From NCBI RefSeq assembly GCF_017753665.1, contig NZ_CP072524.1, forward strand, positions 2,418,001 through 2,482,000: a DNA stretch of 64,000 nt. The letters run 5' to 3'. Made by a program: the position numbers and the translations under genes. Source of the stretch: Neisseria sicca (GTDB taxonomy: Bacteria > Pseudomonadota > Gammaproteobacteria > Burkholderiales > Neisseriaceae). This document shows positions 41,901-48,751 of the stretch, one piece after another (position 1 is the stretch's first letter; each line of letters starts with the position of its first letter). Under the pieces are notes generated by a model. That model was given only the letters and a program-made list of their open reading frames with translations. It was not told where the DNA came from and ran no database searches.

Positions 41901-44104
41901 AGAACGGCAATGTATCCACAGAAGATATCGGCGGAACAGGTGAAAACACCATCCACGACGCGATCAAGTCAGTGAAAGCGACAGCCGACAAAGGTTGGAA
42001 CCTGAATGCCAACGATGAGACCTCATCTGAAAAAATCGCTGCGGGCGACACAGTAACCTTCAAAGAAGGCAAAAACGTCAAAGTCAGCCGCAACGGTAAG
42101 AGAATTACCATAGCAACTTCAGACGACGTATCCTTCAAGACAGTAACTGTCGGCGACAGTGTATTGACGGATAACGGTCTGACCGTGGGCAACGGCAAAG
42201 CAGGCAAACCTGTCAGTCTGACCAAAGACGGACTGAACAACGGCGGCAACAAGATTGCCAACGTAGCCGCAGGTAAAGCCGACACCGACGCAGTGAATGT
42301 TGCACAGCTCAAAGCAGCCGCAGCGAAAGCCACGTCCAAAGTGGAAAGCGGTAACGGCAACATTGTCGTTACACCTGAGCAAAATGCCGACGGCAGCACC
42401 ACTTACAAAGTGGCGACCACACCTAACCTCAAAGCCGACAGCTTCACCGCAGGCGATACCGTTGTGAACAACGACGGCGTTAAAGTCGGCGACAAAGTGG
42501 CTCTGGGTAAAGACGGTCTGAAAGCAGGCGATGTGAACATCACCGCTGACGGCATCAACGCAGGTAACAAAGCTATCAGCAACGTTGCCGAAGGTAAGAA
42601 AGACACCGACGCAGTGAACGTTGCACAGCTCAAAGCAGCTGCAGCGAAAGCCACATCCAAAGTGGAAAGCGGCAACGACAACATCGTCGTCACGCCTGAG
42701 CAAAATGCCGACGGTAGCACCACCTATAAAGTGGCTACTGCCCCCGACCTTAAAGCTGACAGCCTGACCACAGGTGATACCGTTGTGAACAACGATGGCG
42801 TTAAAGTTGGCGATAAAGTGGCGTTGACTAAAGACGGACTGGACAACGGCGGTAACAAGGTTGCCAACGTAGCTGCAGGCGAAGCCGACACCGACGCAGT
42901 GAACGTTGCACAGCTCAAAGCAGCCGCAGCGAAAGCCACATCCAAAGTGGAAAGCGGCAACGACAACATCGTCGTCACACCAGAGCAAAATGCCGACGGC
43001 AGCACCACTTACAAAGTGGCGACCGCACCTAACCTCAAGGCCGACAGCTTCACCGCAGGCGATACCGTTGTGAACAACGACGGCGTTAAAGTCGGCGACA
43101 AAGTGGCTCTGGGTAAAGACGGTCTGAAAGCAGGCGATGTCAACATCACTGCCGACGGCATCAACGCAGGCAACAAAGCCATCAGCAACGTTGCTGAAGG
43201 CAAGAAAGATACTGATGCAGTAAATGTTGGACAGTTGAACCGTCTGACCGCTGCTGCTAAGACAGAAGTCGAAGCCGGTACCAACATTGCCAGCGTCAGC
43301 AGCAAACAAGGTGCGAACAAACAAACTGTTTACACCATTAATGCTGATGGTGCGAGCGTCTCCGCAGGTTCCGACAAAATCGTCGTGACCAAAGGCAAAA
43401 AAGATGCCAACAACGTAACCGACTACGCGGTTGACCTGTCTAAAGCCGTCAAAGACGACATCGCCAAAGGCGTAGCGGCGAAAGACGCAGTAGACAACAA
43501 AGGCATCAGCTTCGCAGGTGACAGCGGTACGACCGTTGCCAACAAACTGGGTGATACCGTAGCCGTTAAAGGCGATGCCAACATCACCACCACCGCAGGT
43601 TCGAACGGCATTCAGGTCGGCCTCAACAAAGACCTGAAAGTAGACAGCGTCACGACAGGCGGCGTAACCGTTAACGCTCAAGGCATTAGTATTGGTGCGC
43701 CAACTGCGTACAATCCGGCGAATACCGTCAGCCTCAGCCCAATTGGTCTGAACAACGGCGGACAACGCATCACCAACGTCGCTCCGGCGAAAGAAGGTAC
43801 CGATGCGGTCAACCTGAACCAGCTTGTCGGCATGGGTAACGCTCTGCAAAACAACATTGCAAACGTCGGCAAAAAAGCCTACGCAGGTGTAGCGGGTGCG
43901 ATTGCACAAGGCTCGATTCCGCAAGTAACCCGTCCGGGTGCGACCGGTATCGGCGTGGGTAGCGGCTACTACGGTGGTCAATCCGCCATGGCAATCGGCG
44001 TGTCTGCGATGAGCGACGGCGGTAACTGGGTTGTTAAAGGCAACTTCTCTGCCAACACAGACGGCCACGTCGGTGTCGGAGCAGGTGCGTTGTACCAGTG
44101 GTAA
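32924..44104 (+). CDS. Giant trimeric autotransporter adhesin, 3,726 aa
   Basis: A surface adhesin of the YadA/Hia class. The N-terminus is an extended signal peptide (MNKIFKVVWNRTIGSFVVTS, ESPR) with cleavage expected after ESAWA near residue 68. Two YadA-like head blocks of AIAIG/AVAIG repeats follow (about residues 75-450 and 690-1160). Each ends in a neck with TDAINGSQLY (near 505 and 1195). A long stalk of GDSVL, SLTKDGLNNGGNKV and DAVNVSQL modules fills most of the rest. The stalk includes 3.6 near-identical 319-residue units (about 1880-3024) and three related smaller modules (about 3130-3440). The last ~90 residues are the YadA anchor barrel, ending in LYQW. The frame is unbroken over 11.2 kb, and a DUS terminator follows. 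Confidence 0.95.
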   Translation: MNKIFKVVWNRTIGSFVVTSELAKGRVKSSSEGAEGDVRASEEGRLKTLFRLTALSAALFGLSESAWAHPIINSEGGKVATGSASETAIGGGSARGVGSVAVGAFAKAGTRIEADGAVAIGGSQASTGAYADGNNAIAIGQASNANAAKAISIGSDTIASHEWTSAYGGRAEAKNLGATALGSWTQASGQFSIAVGGSDRFGRNNDAATIASGDRSTAIGRNAKSAGADAIALGTGAQATLTNSIAIGKNSVATGVNNIAKNPVNVGNAVAIGSGVQALGEDSVAIGVSAGANLTTATTKQSLAIGWTAKATGLAQAVAIGPDAIASGAQSTSIGNNTRAIGDSSIAIGGDDWNVVRTKQVAAAGNKQVHQVFEELTGMPMKQQGEAYKNPFKGTTAGDAAVAIGVTALAEGVLSTAFGSGTSASGIGAAAFGVGATASQDKSVAIGAGSHTRTDATAVTEATVNGVTYRGFAGTEHITTGSQVSFGSAGYERQLKHVAPGAITPTSTDAINGSQLYALHVGAGNIAKSVADALGGGATVGNDPTNNQGSFVTLPSYDVLKGSDKPNTAGNGTAKFNTTPAKNVAAAMTNLNTYVNQGFAVKDNAGDTKGIVTPGESVQFADGNATTVTVDTEANGNTKIKYDVKVDDSTIKVVDGKLTGASQTHFYSVNSADKTKANYNNDGATGENAIAAGPEAKAAASNAVVIGSKATVEAAAGSDSTINGETTGEGSVAVGALSKASGKNATAIGQKANAYGQNSFAGGQDTESSGKSSVAVGDGSRATDNSTTAVGPYAKATKAGASAFGFNANAQAIGSVAVGRQAQALNLNAVSVGNESKAKGEDTVAIGTSADAVQNRAMAIGKGAVANGADTIAFGAATKADQRYAIAIGSGNNAWKTDSIALGRAANADGAASLALGLNSHTRLDNAIALGNGANADHSNSIAIGKSSHAAASAGVAIGNDAQALKYSSVVIGDQAQSNNSRSVVIGYHASATNPAKPASAEEDYNQTVAIGAYANAWGDQSTAIGNNVDAIGNSSIAIGADDWDTVAAKTVEGTGGKTVKEVYKDYTGDVMETGSYTHTTSSEAAVAIGTKSQAIGQLSTAFGTGTIAEGVASAAFGMGAKATQGNSVAIGAGSTTATGATSVNEATVNNLKYSGFAGGNSVNPGDQVSFGSKNYERQLKNVAPGEISNTSTDAINGSQLYAVQNVLGNTAQTVKNVLGGDAAVDENGSITMSNIGNTGKGNIHDAINSVKETAEKGWKLKANEEADSESEKIAAGDTVTVKQGKNIRVKRSSKDLTIETADDVAFNKVTVGNSVLTTDGLNTPQVTAGDSVLGNNGLTIANGAANAPVSLTKDGLNNGGNKVTSIADGVADTDAASYKQVKAAKTEVQKGTNVVSVDKTEGTDGHAIYTVNAKGTAVSAEGTENGLKLTSSEDSTTNVTTYNLDLSDKTKDSLKKADSALQGIDVKVNDENVKTLTKDDSTLKFVNGTGTTAENKGGTVTFNVNKSTLTTGAGGVVSADTAGDVFATAADVAKAINKAVVDSEKTSVVAAGDNTHVAAVEAGNQTTYTVHADNTTVSVKDGGKLALKSSEATNSNHTKTTNYELDLSDDTKAEIQKGVDAKNIVDTKGITFSGNSGSPVTKKLDETLAIKGDDTNVVTESGTDGITVKLKDEITVQTVNADKLKAGDSVLTNDGLNIANGNNPVSLTKSGLSNGGNKITKVAKGENEDDAVNYAQLKELAEKGLTFDADGNTSTSSKKLGERVGIKGGNNITTSADNDNVTVKLNDDITLNSVTATTLKAGDSTLTNAGLVTPKVTAGDSVLGNNGLTIANGATGSPVSLTKDGLNNGGNKVTDVAKGTADTDAVNVSQLNPVAKALNTNIDPTTGEVAAPSFTVTKADGTKHPAVGTVQDALDKVGEEVTKGLNIVADNGSSEKVNLGDTVKYTSKDKNIVTTSGTGKEIDFSLAEKVTIGKDVANGGKPVVIDGKEGIVSGLTNTTLGTAPLAGSNKAATEAQLDATQVNLKNILGGEAKNENGNVSTEDIGGTGENTIHDAIKSVKATADKGWKLKANEEADSESEKIAAGDTVTVKQGKNILVKRSGKELTIETADDVAFNKVTVGDSVLTTTGLTTPKVTAGDSVLTTDGLNIANGTANAPVSLTKDGLNNGGNKVTNVAKGTADTDGVNVSQLNPVAKALNTNIDPTTGEVAAPSFTVTKADGTKHPAVGTVQDALDKVGEEVTKGLNIVADNGSSEKVNLGDTVKYTSKDKNIVTTSGTGKEIDFSLAEKVTIGKDVANGGKPVVIDGKEGIVSGLTNTTLGTAPLAGSNKAATEAQLDATQVNLKNILGGEAKNENGNVSTEDIGGTGENTIHDAIKSVKATADKGWKLKANEEADSESEKIAAGDTVTVKQGKNILVKRSGKELTIETADDVAFNKVTVGDSVLTTTGLTTPKVTAGDSVLTTDGLNIANGTANAPVSLTKDGLNNGGNKVTNVAKGTADTDGVNVSQLNPVAKALNTNIDPTTGEVAAPSFTVTKADGTKHPAVGTVQDALDKVGEEVTKGLNIVADNGSSEKVNLGDTVKYTSKDKNIVTTSGTGKEIDFSLAEKVTIGKDVANGGKPVVIDGKEGIVSGLTNTTLGTAPLAGSNKAATEAQLDATQVNLKNILGGEAKNENGNVSTEDIGGTGENTIHDAIKSVKATADKGWKLKANEEADSESEKIAAGDTVTVKQGKNILVKRSGKELTIETADDVAFNKVTVGDSVLTTTGLTTPKVTAGDSVLTTDGLNIANGTANAPVSLTKDGLNNGGNKVTNVAKGTADTDGVNVSQLNPVAKALNTNIDPTTGEVAAPSFTVTKADGTKHPAVGTVQDALDKVGEEVTKGLNIVADNGSSEKVNLGDTVKYTSKDKNIVTTSGTGKEIDFSLAEKVTIGKDVANGGKPVVIDGKEGIVSGLTNTTLGTAPLAGSNKAATEAQLDATQVNLKNILGGEAKNENGNVSTEDIGGTGENTIHDAIKSVKATADKGWNLNANDETSSEKIAAGDTVTFKEGKNVKVSRNGKRITIATSDDVSFKTVTVGDSVLTDNGLTVGNGKAGKPVSLTKDGLNNGGNKIANVAAGKADTDAVNVAQLKAAAAKATSKVESGNGNIVVTPEQNADGSTTYKVATTPNLKADSFTAGDTVVNNDGVKVGDKVALGKDGLKAGDVNITADGINAGNKAISNVAEGKKDTDAVNVAQLKAAAAKATSKVESGNDNIVVTPEQNADGSTTYKVATAPDLKADSLTTGDTVVNNDGVKVGDKVALTKDGLDNGGNKVANVAAGEADTDAVNVAQLKAAAAKATSKVESGNDNIVVTPEQNADGSTTYKVATAPNLKADSFTAGDTVVNNDGVKVGDKVALGKDGLKAGDVNITADGINAGNKAISNVAEGKKDTDAVNVGQLNRLTAAAKTEVEAGTNIASVSSKQGANKQTVYTINADGASVSAGSDKIVVTKGKKDANNVTDYAVDLSKAVKDDIAKGVAAKDAVDNKGISFAGDSGTTVANKLGDTVAVKGDANITTTAGSNGIQVGLNKDLKVDSVTTGGVTVNAQGISIGAPTAYNPANTVSLSPIGLNNGGQRITNVAPAKEGTDAVNLNQLVGMGNALQNNIANVGKKAYAGVAGAIAQGSIPQVTRPGATGIGVGSGYYGGQSAMAIGVSAMSDGGNWVVKGNFSANTDGHVGVGAGALYQW
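38563..41997 (+). repeat. 957-bp coding tandem repeat, about 3.6 copies, inside the adhesin gene
   Basis: Units begin near 38563, 39520, 40477 and 41434; the fourth stops matching at about 41997, where the codons after KGW change. The copies I compared are identical over long stretches at DNA level. The period is 319 codons, so gain or loss of units keeps the frame. Each unit contains one DUS core (38721, 39678, 40635, 41592) encoding SSEK. Sequence upstream of the first unit is a diverged relative of the unit's end. Confidence 0.93.
42311..43235 (+). repeat. Three imperfect 285-321-bp coding repeats in the adhesin stalk
   Basis: Modules start with KAAAAKATSKVESGN at 42311, 42632 and 42917 and share NIVVTPEQNADGSTTYKVAT and GDTVVNNDGVKVGDKVAL. 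The middle module is shorter because it lacks the KAGDVNITADGINAG segment and has a different KDG segment. They keep the reading frame. Confidence 0.85.
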
Positions 44105-44126
44105 GCTAACGGCTCTTAGCTGAAGC

Positions 44127-44170
44127 AAAGGTCGTCTGAAATCCAAAATAGGGTTTCAGACGACCTTTTT
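44127..44170. terminator. Inverted DUS terminator after the adhesin gene
   Basis: AAAGGTCGTCTGAAAT and GTTTCAGACGACCTTTTTT, 22 bases after the adhesin stop, with a T-run. Confidence 0.82.
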
Positions 44171-44296
44171 TATATCTTGTATGAGGGATAAATTGGTTTT
44201 ATTTGAAATTCATGGCTGGAAGGATGATGGAAGTTGGATTTCTTCTAAAACTTAAATCACATAACGACTTTTTCAGACGACCTTTGGTGATTCAAT

Positions 44297-45298
44297 TTAC
44301 CAAATCCCTGTAAACGTTTTTTCCGCCCGCCAAAATTTCCAACGCGATTTCGGTGTGAGTGTTAATGCGCCGCCGTTTTCCCCATCGGTCATCAAGGTCA
44401 GATTTTTCAGACGACCTGTGTGCAGCGCCTGCCAAATCGGGTGAAACCAGCGTTGTTCCCAATCCTGCAAAATATCTTGGTAGGCCAGTACGTCTGCCGT
44501 CGATCCGGTAACGGCCAAATCATCCATAAAAATGACAGCAGTGTCTGTTCCTGTTTCTTGCATCCAAGAGGCAAAGGCACGAAAGTCGTATGGTACATCT
44601 ACGCGGCCGGAGGCAAATTGCGCCCACGGGCTGTCGGAGAAAAGGGAGGGTGATTGCTGCGTCCCTTGAATATCATGCCACAGCCACAGACCGTTTATCG
44701 GCGGTGTTCCGAGTTGGTTGCGAATGTTGTTGATTGGGTGTTGGTGCAGCCACATTTGGATTTCTGTCTGCTTGGCCAGCCATTGTCCGCTATCTTTGCC
44801 TGATGCTTGTTCAGACGACCCCATTTGTCCGTAAATATCCAATGCAGGCTTAATTTGCCAGTCTTGCGGATTGGGTAATAAGACAAGCCACAAATCGGGG
44901 CGAACGGGGACGAACCGCCAACCCTCGTCCTGATAAAAATCGGACAGTTCGCGACACAATCTGTCTGCCTCGTCAGTGGCAATATCGATATATTCACCGC
45001 CAACGACGCTAACTTGGTGCAAACCCATCTGCTGCCATAGCGGGGAAGCTAATGCAGCAGGTTGTTGCTGTGGAACGTTTGCAGCAGTTTTTGCATGTTC
45101 GAGCAGGCTGCCGTCCCATAAATAACGCCCGTAAAATTTTGATGTTTCAACTGCTTGTTTGTGTAAATGTCCGAAGCGAAGCAGACGGTTGAAGGCTGGC
45201 AGGGCAAGAGGGGGGACGGATTCGTCGCTTTGGCGGTTAAGCGACGGAATGGCAAGGGTCAGGTTCATGGCGGGCGGCAGGTTGGGAAAAAGCATCAT
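44297..45298 (-). CDS. COG4255-like uncharacterised protein, 333 aa
   Basis: The protein is soluble, Trp- and Leu-rich, with LPNPQDWQIKPALDIYGQMG in the middle and PINGLWLWHDIQG near residue 220. These remind me of the uncharacterised COG4255 family sometimes annotated as a phosphoglycerate-mutase-related regulatory protein. I see no catalytic phosphatase motif. The frame stays open to 45355, where only a TTG is available; I use ATG 45298, and ATG 45268 (MNLTLAIPSL) is also possible. None has a good ribosome site. It is divergent from the M23 peptidase gene. From memory a similar gene lies beside the peptidase in meningococcus. Confidence 0.65.
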   Translation of the reverse strand: MMLFPNLPPAMNLTLAIPSLNRQSDESVPPLALPAFNRLLRFGHLHKQAVETSKFYGRYLWDGSLLEHAKTAANVPQQQPAALASPLWQQMGLHQVSVVGGEYIDIATDEADRLCRELSDFYQDEGWRFVPVRPDLWLVLLPNPQDWQIKPALDIYGQMGSSEQASGKDSGQWLAKQTEIQMWLHQHPINNIRNQLGTPPINGLWLWHDIQGTQQSPSLFSDSPWAQFASGRVDVPYDFRAFASWMQETGTDTAVIFMDDLAVTGSTADVLAYQDILQDWEQRWFHPIWQALHTGRLKNLTLMTDGENGGALTLTPKSRWKFWRAEKTFTGIW

Positions 45299-45346
45299 TT
45301 TAAGGGAGAATGCCGGCCATTCCCAAATGGCTATGGGATGGGGTGT

Positions 45347-45376
45347 TTGAGGCAATATACGCGATTGTGATATAAT
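45347..45376 (+). promoter_or_regulatory. Candidate sigma-70 promoter of the M23 peptidase gene
   Basis: TTGAGG (45347-45352), an 18-base spacer and TATAAT (45371-45376) precede the peptidase GTG by about 200 bases. A single DUS lies between. The -10 is consensus and the -35 matches 4 of 6. Confidence 0.45.
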
Positions 45377-45584
45377 TACGGACGTAAATTTCAGAAAAAA
45401 CGGGTGTAAATCAAAACAATAGCCTTGATAATACGCCCTTGGTTCCCCATTGTGCTGTTTGCCGAAATATGAAAAAGGTCGTCTGAAAGACGGATAAATA
45501 GCAGACAGCCTTCTTTTAAATGAAAATCACATTGCCCGTGCGGATTGATAAAGCAGCCGCACCGCCGCATTAAAAGGATAATTC

Positions 45585-46907
45585 GTGATCGAAACAACCC
45601 GATTTCCCTTATTGCGCCGATTTTGGCACAACAAACCTATCCGTTGGTCTCTGTTGGGCATCCTTTTGCCTGTTTCCGGCGCGATGACTGCCTATGCAGT
45701 AACCGAACCTGTTCCCGAGTATCAAGGATTCAAAGTCGAGCGCGTTTCTGAAGAACTGCCGGCGGTTTATGTTGAAGCCGGTAATTTTCAGTCCAGTTAC
45801 TGGGCGCAAGAAGTTGTTCAGCAGGGCGATTCCCTCGCCGATGTACTTACCCGCATGGGTGTGCCCCAAACCGACATCAAGCAAATCATGGCGAAAAACA
45901 GTGCGGAACGCGATATGCAACATTTGCGCGCCAACCAGTCTGTCAATATCCGCATCGATGCTTCGGGACAAGTTACCGACGTACAGTTTTTCACGGATGA
46001 AGAGCTTGAGCGCAACCTTGTCGCTTTGGAAAAAGTCAAAGGCAAATGGCAGGCTTCTACTTCAGAAGTGGATATGAAGACCATGCCGACCCTGCGTTCC
46101 GTCGTTGTCCGCACTTCCGCACGCGGTGCAATGGCGCAGGCGGAAATTCCTGTCGAAATCCGCGAGTCGCTGAGCGAAATTTTCTCCGACGTACTGAGCT
46201 TGGAGGATTTGAAAGAAGGCGATGTAATACGATTGCTGTATGACAGTATGTATTTCCGCGGACAACAAATGGGTACGGGCAATATTCTGGCGGCTGAAAT
46301 CGTCAAAGGCGGTAAAAACCATCAAGCCTATTATTACAGCCAGGGTAAAGGCGACGAAGAGAGCGGCAGCTATTATGATCAAAGCGGTAAATCGCTCCAG
46401 CAAAAAGCGGGCTTCAACATCGAACCTGTCGTCTATACGCGCATTTCATCGCCATTCGGTTACCGGGTCCACCCCGTTTTGCATACCGTCCGTATGCATA
46501 CCGGTATTGACTACGCGGCTCCTTCCGGTACGCCGATTAAAGCGACCGCTGACGGCGTGATTACCTTCAAAGGCTGGAAGGGCGGCTACGGTAATACCGT
46601 TATGATCCGCCATTCTAACGGCGTTGAAACCTTATACGGGCATATGAGCGCGTTTACCCCTGCCCAAGGTACGGTGCGTGCAGGCGAAGTGATCGGATTT
46701 GTTGGTACGACGGGACGTTCTACTGGTCCGCATCTGCACTATGAAGCACGGGTGAACAGTCAGCCTGTCAACCCGACTACGGTTGCCCTGCCGACACCTA
46801 AGCTGACGCCAACCAACATGGCTGCGTTCCGTCAGCAGCAGAAATCGGCAAATACCATACTGGCTTCTGTCCGCGGGCTTCCTGTTTCTGTGGCGCAATT
46901 GGATTAA
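45585..46907 (+). CDS. M23-family peptidoglycan metallopeptidase, 440 aa
   Basis: A basic N-terminus and one membrane segment (residues 20-40) are followed by an OapA/LysM-like region (VVQQGDSLADVLTRMGV). The C-terminal M23 LytM domain has the zinc ligands in RMHTGIDYAAP (His and Asp near 305-309) and GPHLHYEA (His near 384). It is a periplasmic or envelope-anchored DD-endopeptidase/carboxypeptidase. Gonococcal NGO1686 and meningococcal NMB0315, recalled from memory, have the same size and layout, and the former affects pilus-linked DNA and cell survival. The start is GTG 45585 with AAAAGGA ahead. An inverted DUS terminator follows. Confidence 0.93.
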   Translation: MIETTRFPLLRRFWHNKPIRWSLLGILLPVSGAMTAYAVTEPVPEYQGFKVERVSEELPAVYVEAGNFQSSYWAQEVVQQGDSLADVLTRMGVPQTDIKQIMAKNSAERDMQHLRANQSVNIRIDASGQVTDVQFFTDEELERNLVALEKVKGKWQASTSEVDMKTMPTLRSVVVRTSARGAMAQAEIPVEIRESLSEIFSDVLSLEDLKEGDVIRLLYDSMYFRGQQMGTGNILAAEIVKGGKNHQAYYYSQGKGDEESGSYYDQSGKSLQQKAGFNIEPVVYTRISSPFGYRVHPVLHTVRMHTGIDYAAPSGTPIKATADGVITFKGWKGGYGNTVMIRHSNGVETLYGHMSAFTPAQGTVRAGEVIGFVGTTGRSTGPHLHYEARVNSQPVNPTTVALPTPKLTPTNMAAFRQQQKSANTILASVRGLPVSVAQLD

Positions 46908-46940
46908 TTAGGCTACCCATATAGTATTGGGGCATGCTTT

Positions 46941-46984
46941 AAAAGGTCGTCTGAAAACCAGGTTTAAGGTTTCAGACGACCTTT
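46941..46984 (+). terminator. Inverted DUS terminator after the M23 gene
   Basis: AAAAGGTCGTCTGAAAACC and GGTTTCAGACGACCTTTT with a short loop, 35 bases after the stop. Confidence 0.82.
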
Positions 46985-47084
46985 TACATTGGGATGGATA
47001 CGAAAACTTTTTCCAGTTCATAGGGCTTGAGGAAAGTTTTTTGGGAGGGATTGCAAATAACAGAATGCGCCAGAATCTCAATGA

Positions 47085-47241
47085 TATAGTGGATTAACTT
47101 TAAACCAGTACGGCGTTGCCTCGCCTTAGCTCAAAGAGAACGATTCTCTAAGGTGCTGAAGCACCAAGTGAATCGGTTCCGTACTATCTGTACTGTCTGC
47201 GGCTTCGTCGCCTTGTCCTGATTTAAAGTTAATCCACTATA
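47085..47241. repeat. Correia repeat-enclosed element (CREE/NEMIS), 157 bp
   Basis: The ends are inverted copies, TATAGTGGATTAACTTTAAA on the left and TTTAAAGTTAATCCACTATA on the right, with TA at both junctions. The core has the typical CAGTACGGCGTTGCC start, an inner GGTGCTGAAGCACC hairpin and CTTGTCCTGA near the right end. Such elements are miniature transposon-like repeats of Neisseria that can carry promoters or RNase III sites. This one lies in a 600-bp gap between the M23 gene and yhhQ, and touches no gene. Confidence 0.9.
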
Positions 47242-47435
47242 AATTGATAGGAAATTGAAACGGAAATATCAGGACGGTATTTCTGCAAAAGAGATTTAGA
47301 GATATGTATTTGCTGTCATTTTGAAACATGCCTTCATGGCGGTGAGGGAGTACATTCGTTTTTGAGCAAGAGCGGCAGGTAATGTTTTTATTTCATGTGT
47401 TATGTTGTGTGATTGCCATAAGAGACTTGTTATCA

Positions 47436-47482
47436 AAAAAAGGTCGTCTGAAACCGAATTTGAGGTTTCAGACGACCTTTTT
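47436..47482. terminator. Inverted DUS terminator downstream of yhhQ
   Basis: AAAAAAAGGTCGTCTGAAACC and GGTTTCAGACGACCTTTTTTT, a long palindrome with A/T runs on both sides, 33 bases past the yhhQ stop. Confidence 0.85.
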
Positions 47483-47514
47483 TTGATACGGGTACGCAGT
47501 TTTTAGCGTTCCTT

Positions 47515-48198
47515 TCAGTTTTCTTGTAAAGAAACCGTCTGTTTGGCGAGGGGAGCAGGATGCAGTGCAGTCAGCTTCTTCGTCAAGATATTCAAAATCA
47601 CGCCGTAGGCCGGCAGGAAGAAGAGGGTGCAGATGGTGAGTTTGAACAGATAATCGACAAATGCGATGCCCTGCCAGTTTGCCGCCATAAATTCATCGCT
47701 GCTGGCGTAAAAGGCAATGGCGAAAAATACCAACGTATCCAAGGCGTTGCCGATGACGGTTGATGCGGTCGGGGCGATCCACCACGCTTTCAGACGACGT
47801 AATTTGTTGAACACAAAAATATCAAGGATTTGTCCGAGTGCGTAAGCGGCAAAGCTGGCTAAGGCGATGCGTCCGACAAAGGTGTTGAATTCGGACAGCG
47901 CGCCTAAGCCTGTCCAACTGCCGTCGTGGAACAAAACGGAAAAGATGTAGGAAAGCAAAAGGGCGGGGAACATGACCCAAAAGATAATCCGCCGTGCCAA
48001 GTGCGAACCGAAAATGCGGACGGTCAGGTCGGTGGCAAGGAAGATGAAGGGGAAGGAAAACGCGCCCCAAGTGGTGTGGATGCCGAAAATTTGGAAGGGA
48101 AACTGCACCAGATAGTTGCTCGCGGCGATGATGAGGATATGGAAAAGCACCAGCCAGAAGAGTGCCTTCTGTTGTTGCGCTGTTGTAAATTCGTACAT
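47515..48198 (-). CDS. yhhQ: Queuosine-precursor transporter (YhhQ family), 227 aa
   Basis: An inner-membrane protein with six hydrophobic helices and the family pattern NYLVQFPFQIFGIHTTWGAF, ATDLTVRIFG and STVIGNALDTLVFFAIAF. YhhQ proteins import preQ0/preQ1 (7-deazaguanine precursors) for tRNA queuosine synthesis. It lies 75 bases downstream of queF on the same strand, which supports the function. A DUS hairpin between the genes may reduce read-through. In strains lacking a complete preQ0 synthesis pathway the transporter would supply the substrate; the window does not show whether the synthesis genes exist. Confidence 0.92.
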   Translation of the reverse strand: MYEFTTAQQQKALFWLVLFHILIIAASNYLVQFPFQIFGIHTTWGAFSFPFIFLATDLTVRIFGSHLARRIIFWVMFPALLLSYIFSVLFHDGSWTGLGALSEFNTFVGRIALASFAAYALGQILDIFVFNKLRRLKAWWIAPTASTVIGNALDTLVFFAIAFYASSDEFMAANWQGIAFVDYLFKLTICTLFFLPAYGVILNILTKKLTALHPAPLAKQTVSLQEN

Positions 48199-48218
48199 GG
48201 AAATCTTTCGGAAAGGCT

Positions 48219-48256
48219 TTCAGACAACCTTTTCATGAAAAAGGTCGTCTGAAAAT
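48219..48256 (-). terminator. Inverted DUS pair between queF and yhhQ
   Basis: TTTCAGACAACCTTTT and AAAAAGGTCGTCTGAAA with a CATG loop region; one arm carries a variant (A for G). It may attenuate transcription from queF into yhhQ. Confidence 0.5.
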
Positions 48257-48273
48257 GCGTAAAAGGGGATGGA

Positions 48274-48747
48274 TTATTGGCTGTTGTGTTCGAACAGGCG
48301 TTTGCGTGCCAGTGTTTCAAACTCGGTACCTGCTTTGCCGTAATTGGCAAAGGGATGAATGGCGATGCCGCCGCGCGGTGTGAATTCGCCGAAAACTTCG
48401 ATGTATTTCGGATCCATCAGGGCAATCAGGTCTTTCATGATGATGTTGACGCAGTCTTCATGGAAATCGCCGTGGTTGCGGAAGCTGAATAGGTAGAGTT
48501 TCAGGGACTTGCTTTCCACCATTTTGATATGCGGGATATAGCGGATGTAGATGGTGGCAAAGTCGGGCTGCCCGGTCATGGGGCAGAGGCTGGTGAATTC
48601 GGGACAGACGAACTTGACGAAATAGTCGTTGTCGGGATGTTTGTTGTCGAATGCTTCGAGAATTTCGGGGGCGTAGCCGGTCGGATATTGGGTTTTTTGA
48701 TTGCCCAAAAGCGAGATGCCTTGCAGCTCTTCAGTGTTGCGGGACAT
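48274..48747 (-). CDS. queF: NADPH-dependent 7-cyano-7-deazaguanine reductase
   Basis: A unimodular QueF of 157 residues, the normal length of the short type. The catalytic Cys55 and Asp62 lie in TSLCPMTGQPDF, and the NADPH-binding QueF motif is SKSLKLYLFSFRNHGDFHE near 79-97. It reduces preQ0 to preQ1 in queuosine synthesis in the cytoplasm. The start is ATG 48747 with AAGGA seven bases ahead. That ribosome site is part of the tail of a preQ1-I-type riboswitch, so expression should fall when preQ1 is plentiful. The transporter gene yhhQ follows. Confidence 0.96.
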   Translation of the reverse strand: MSRNTEELQGISLLGNQKTQYPTGYAPEILEAFDNKHPDNDYFVKFVCPEFTSLCPMTGQPDFATIYIRYIPHIKMVESKSLKLYLFSFRNHGDFHEDCVNIIMKDLIALMDPKYIEVFGEFTPRGGIAIHPFANYGKAGTEFETLARKRLFEHNSQ

Positions 48748-48751
48748 GAGG

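Noticed and set aside
32000..41997. CRISPR array
   Set aside because: The repeats are either long coding units in one frame or DUS hairpins; there are no short repeats with regular unique spacers and no cas genes in the window.
36448..44146. Long minus-strand open frames across the adhesin gene (up to 675 codons)
   Set aside because: They are antisense shadows of the repetitive, GC-biased adhesin reading frame, repeat with the same 957-bp period, and have no ribosome sites or recognisable domains.
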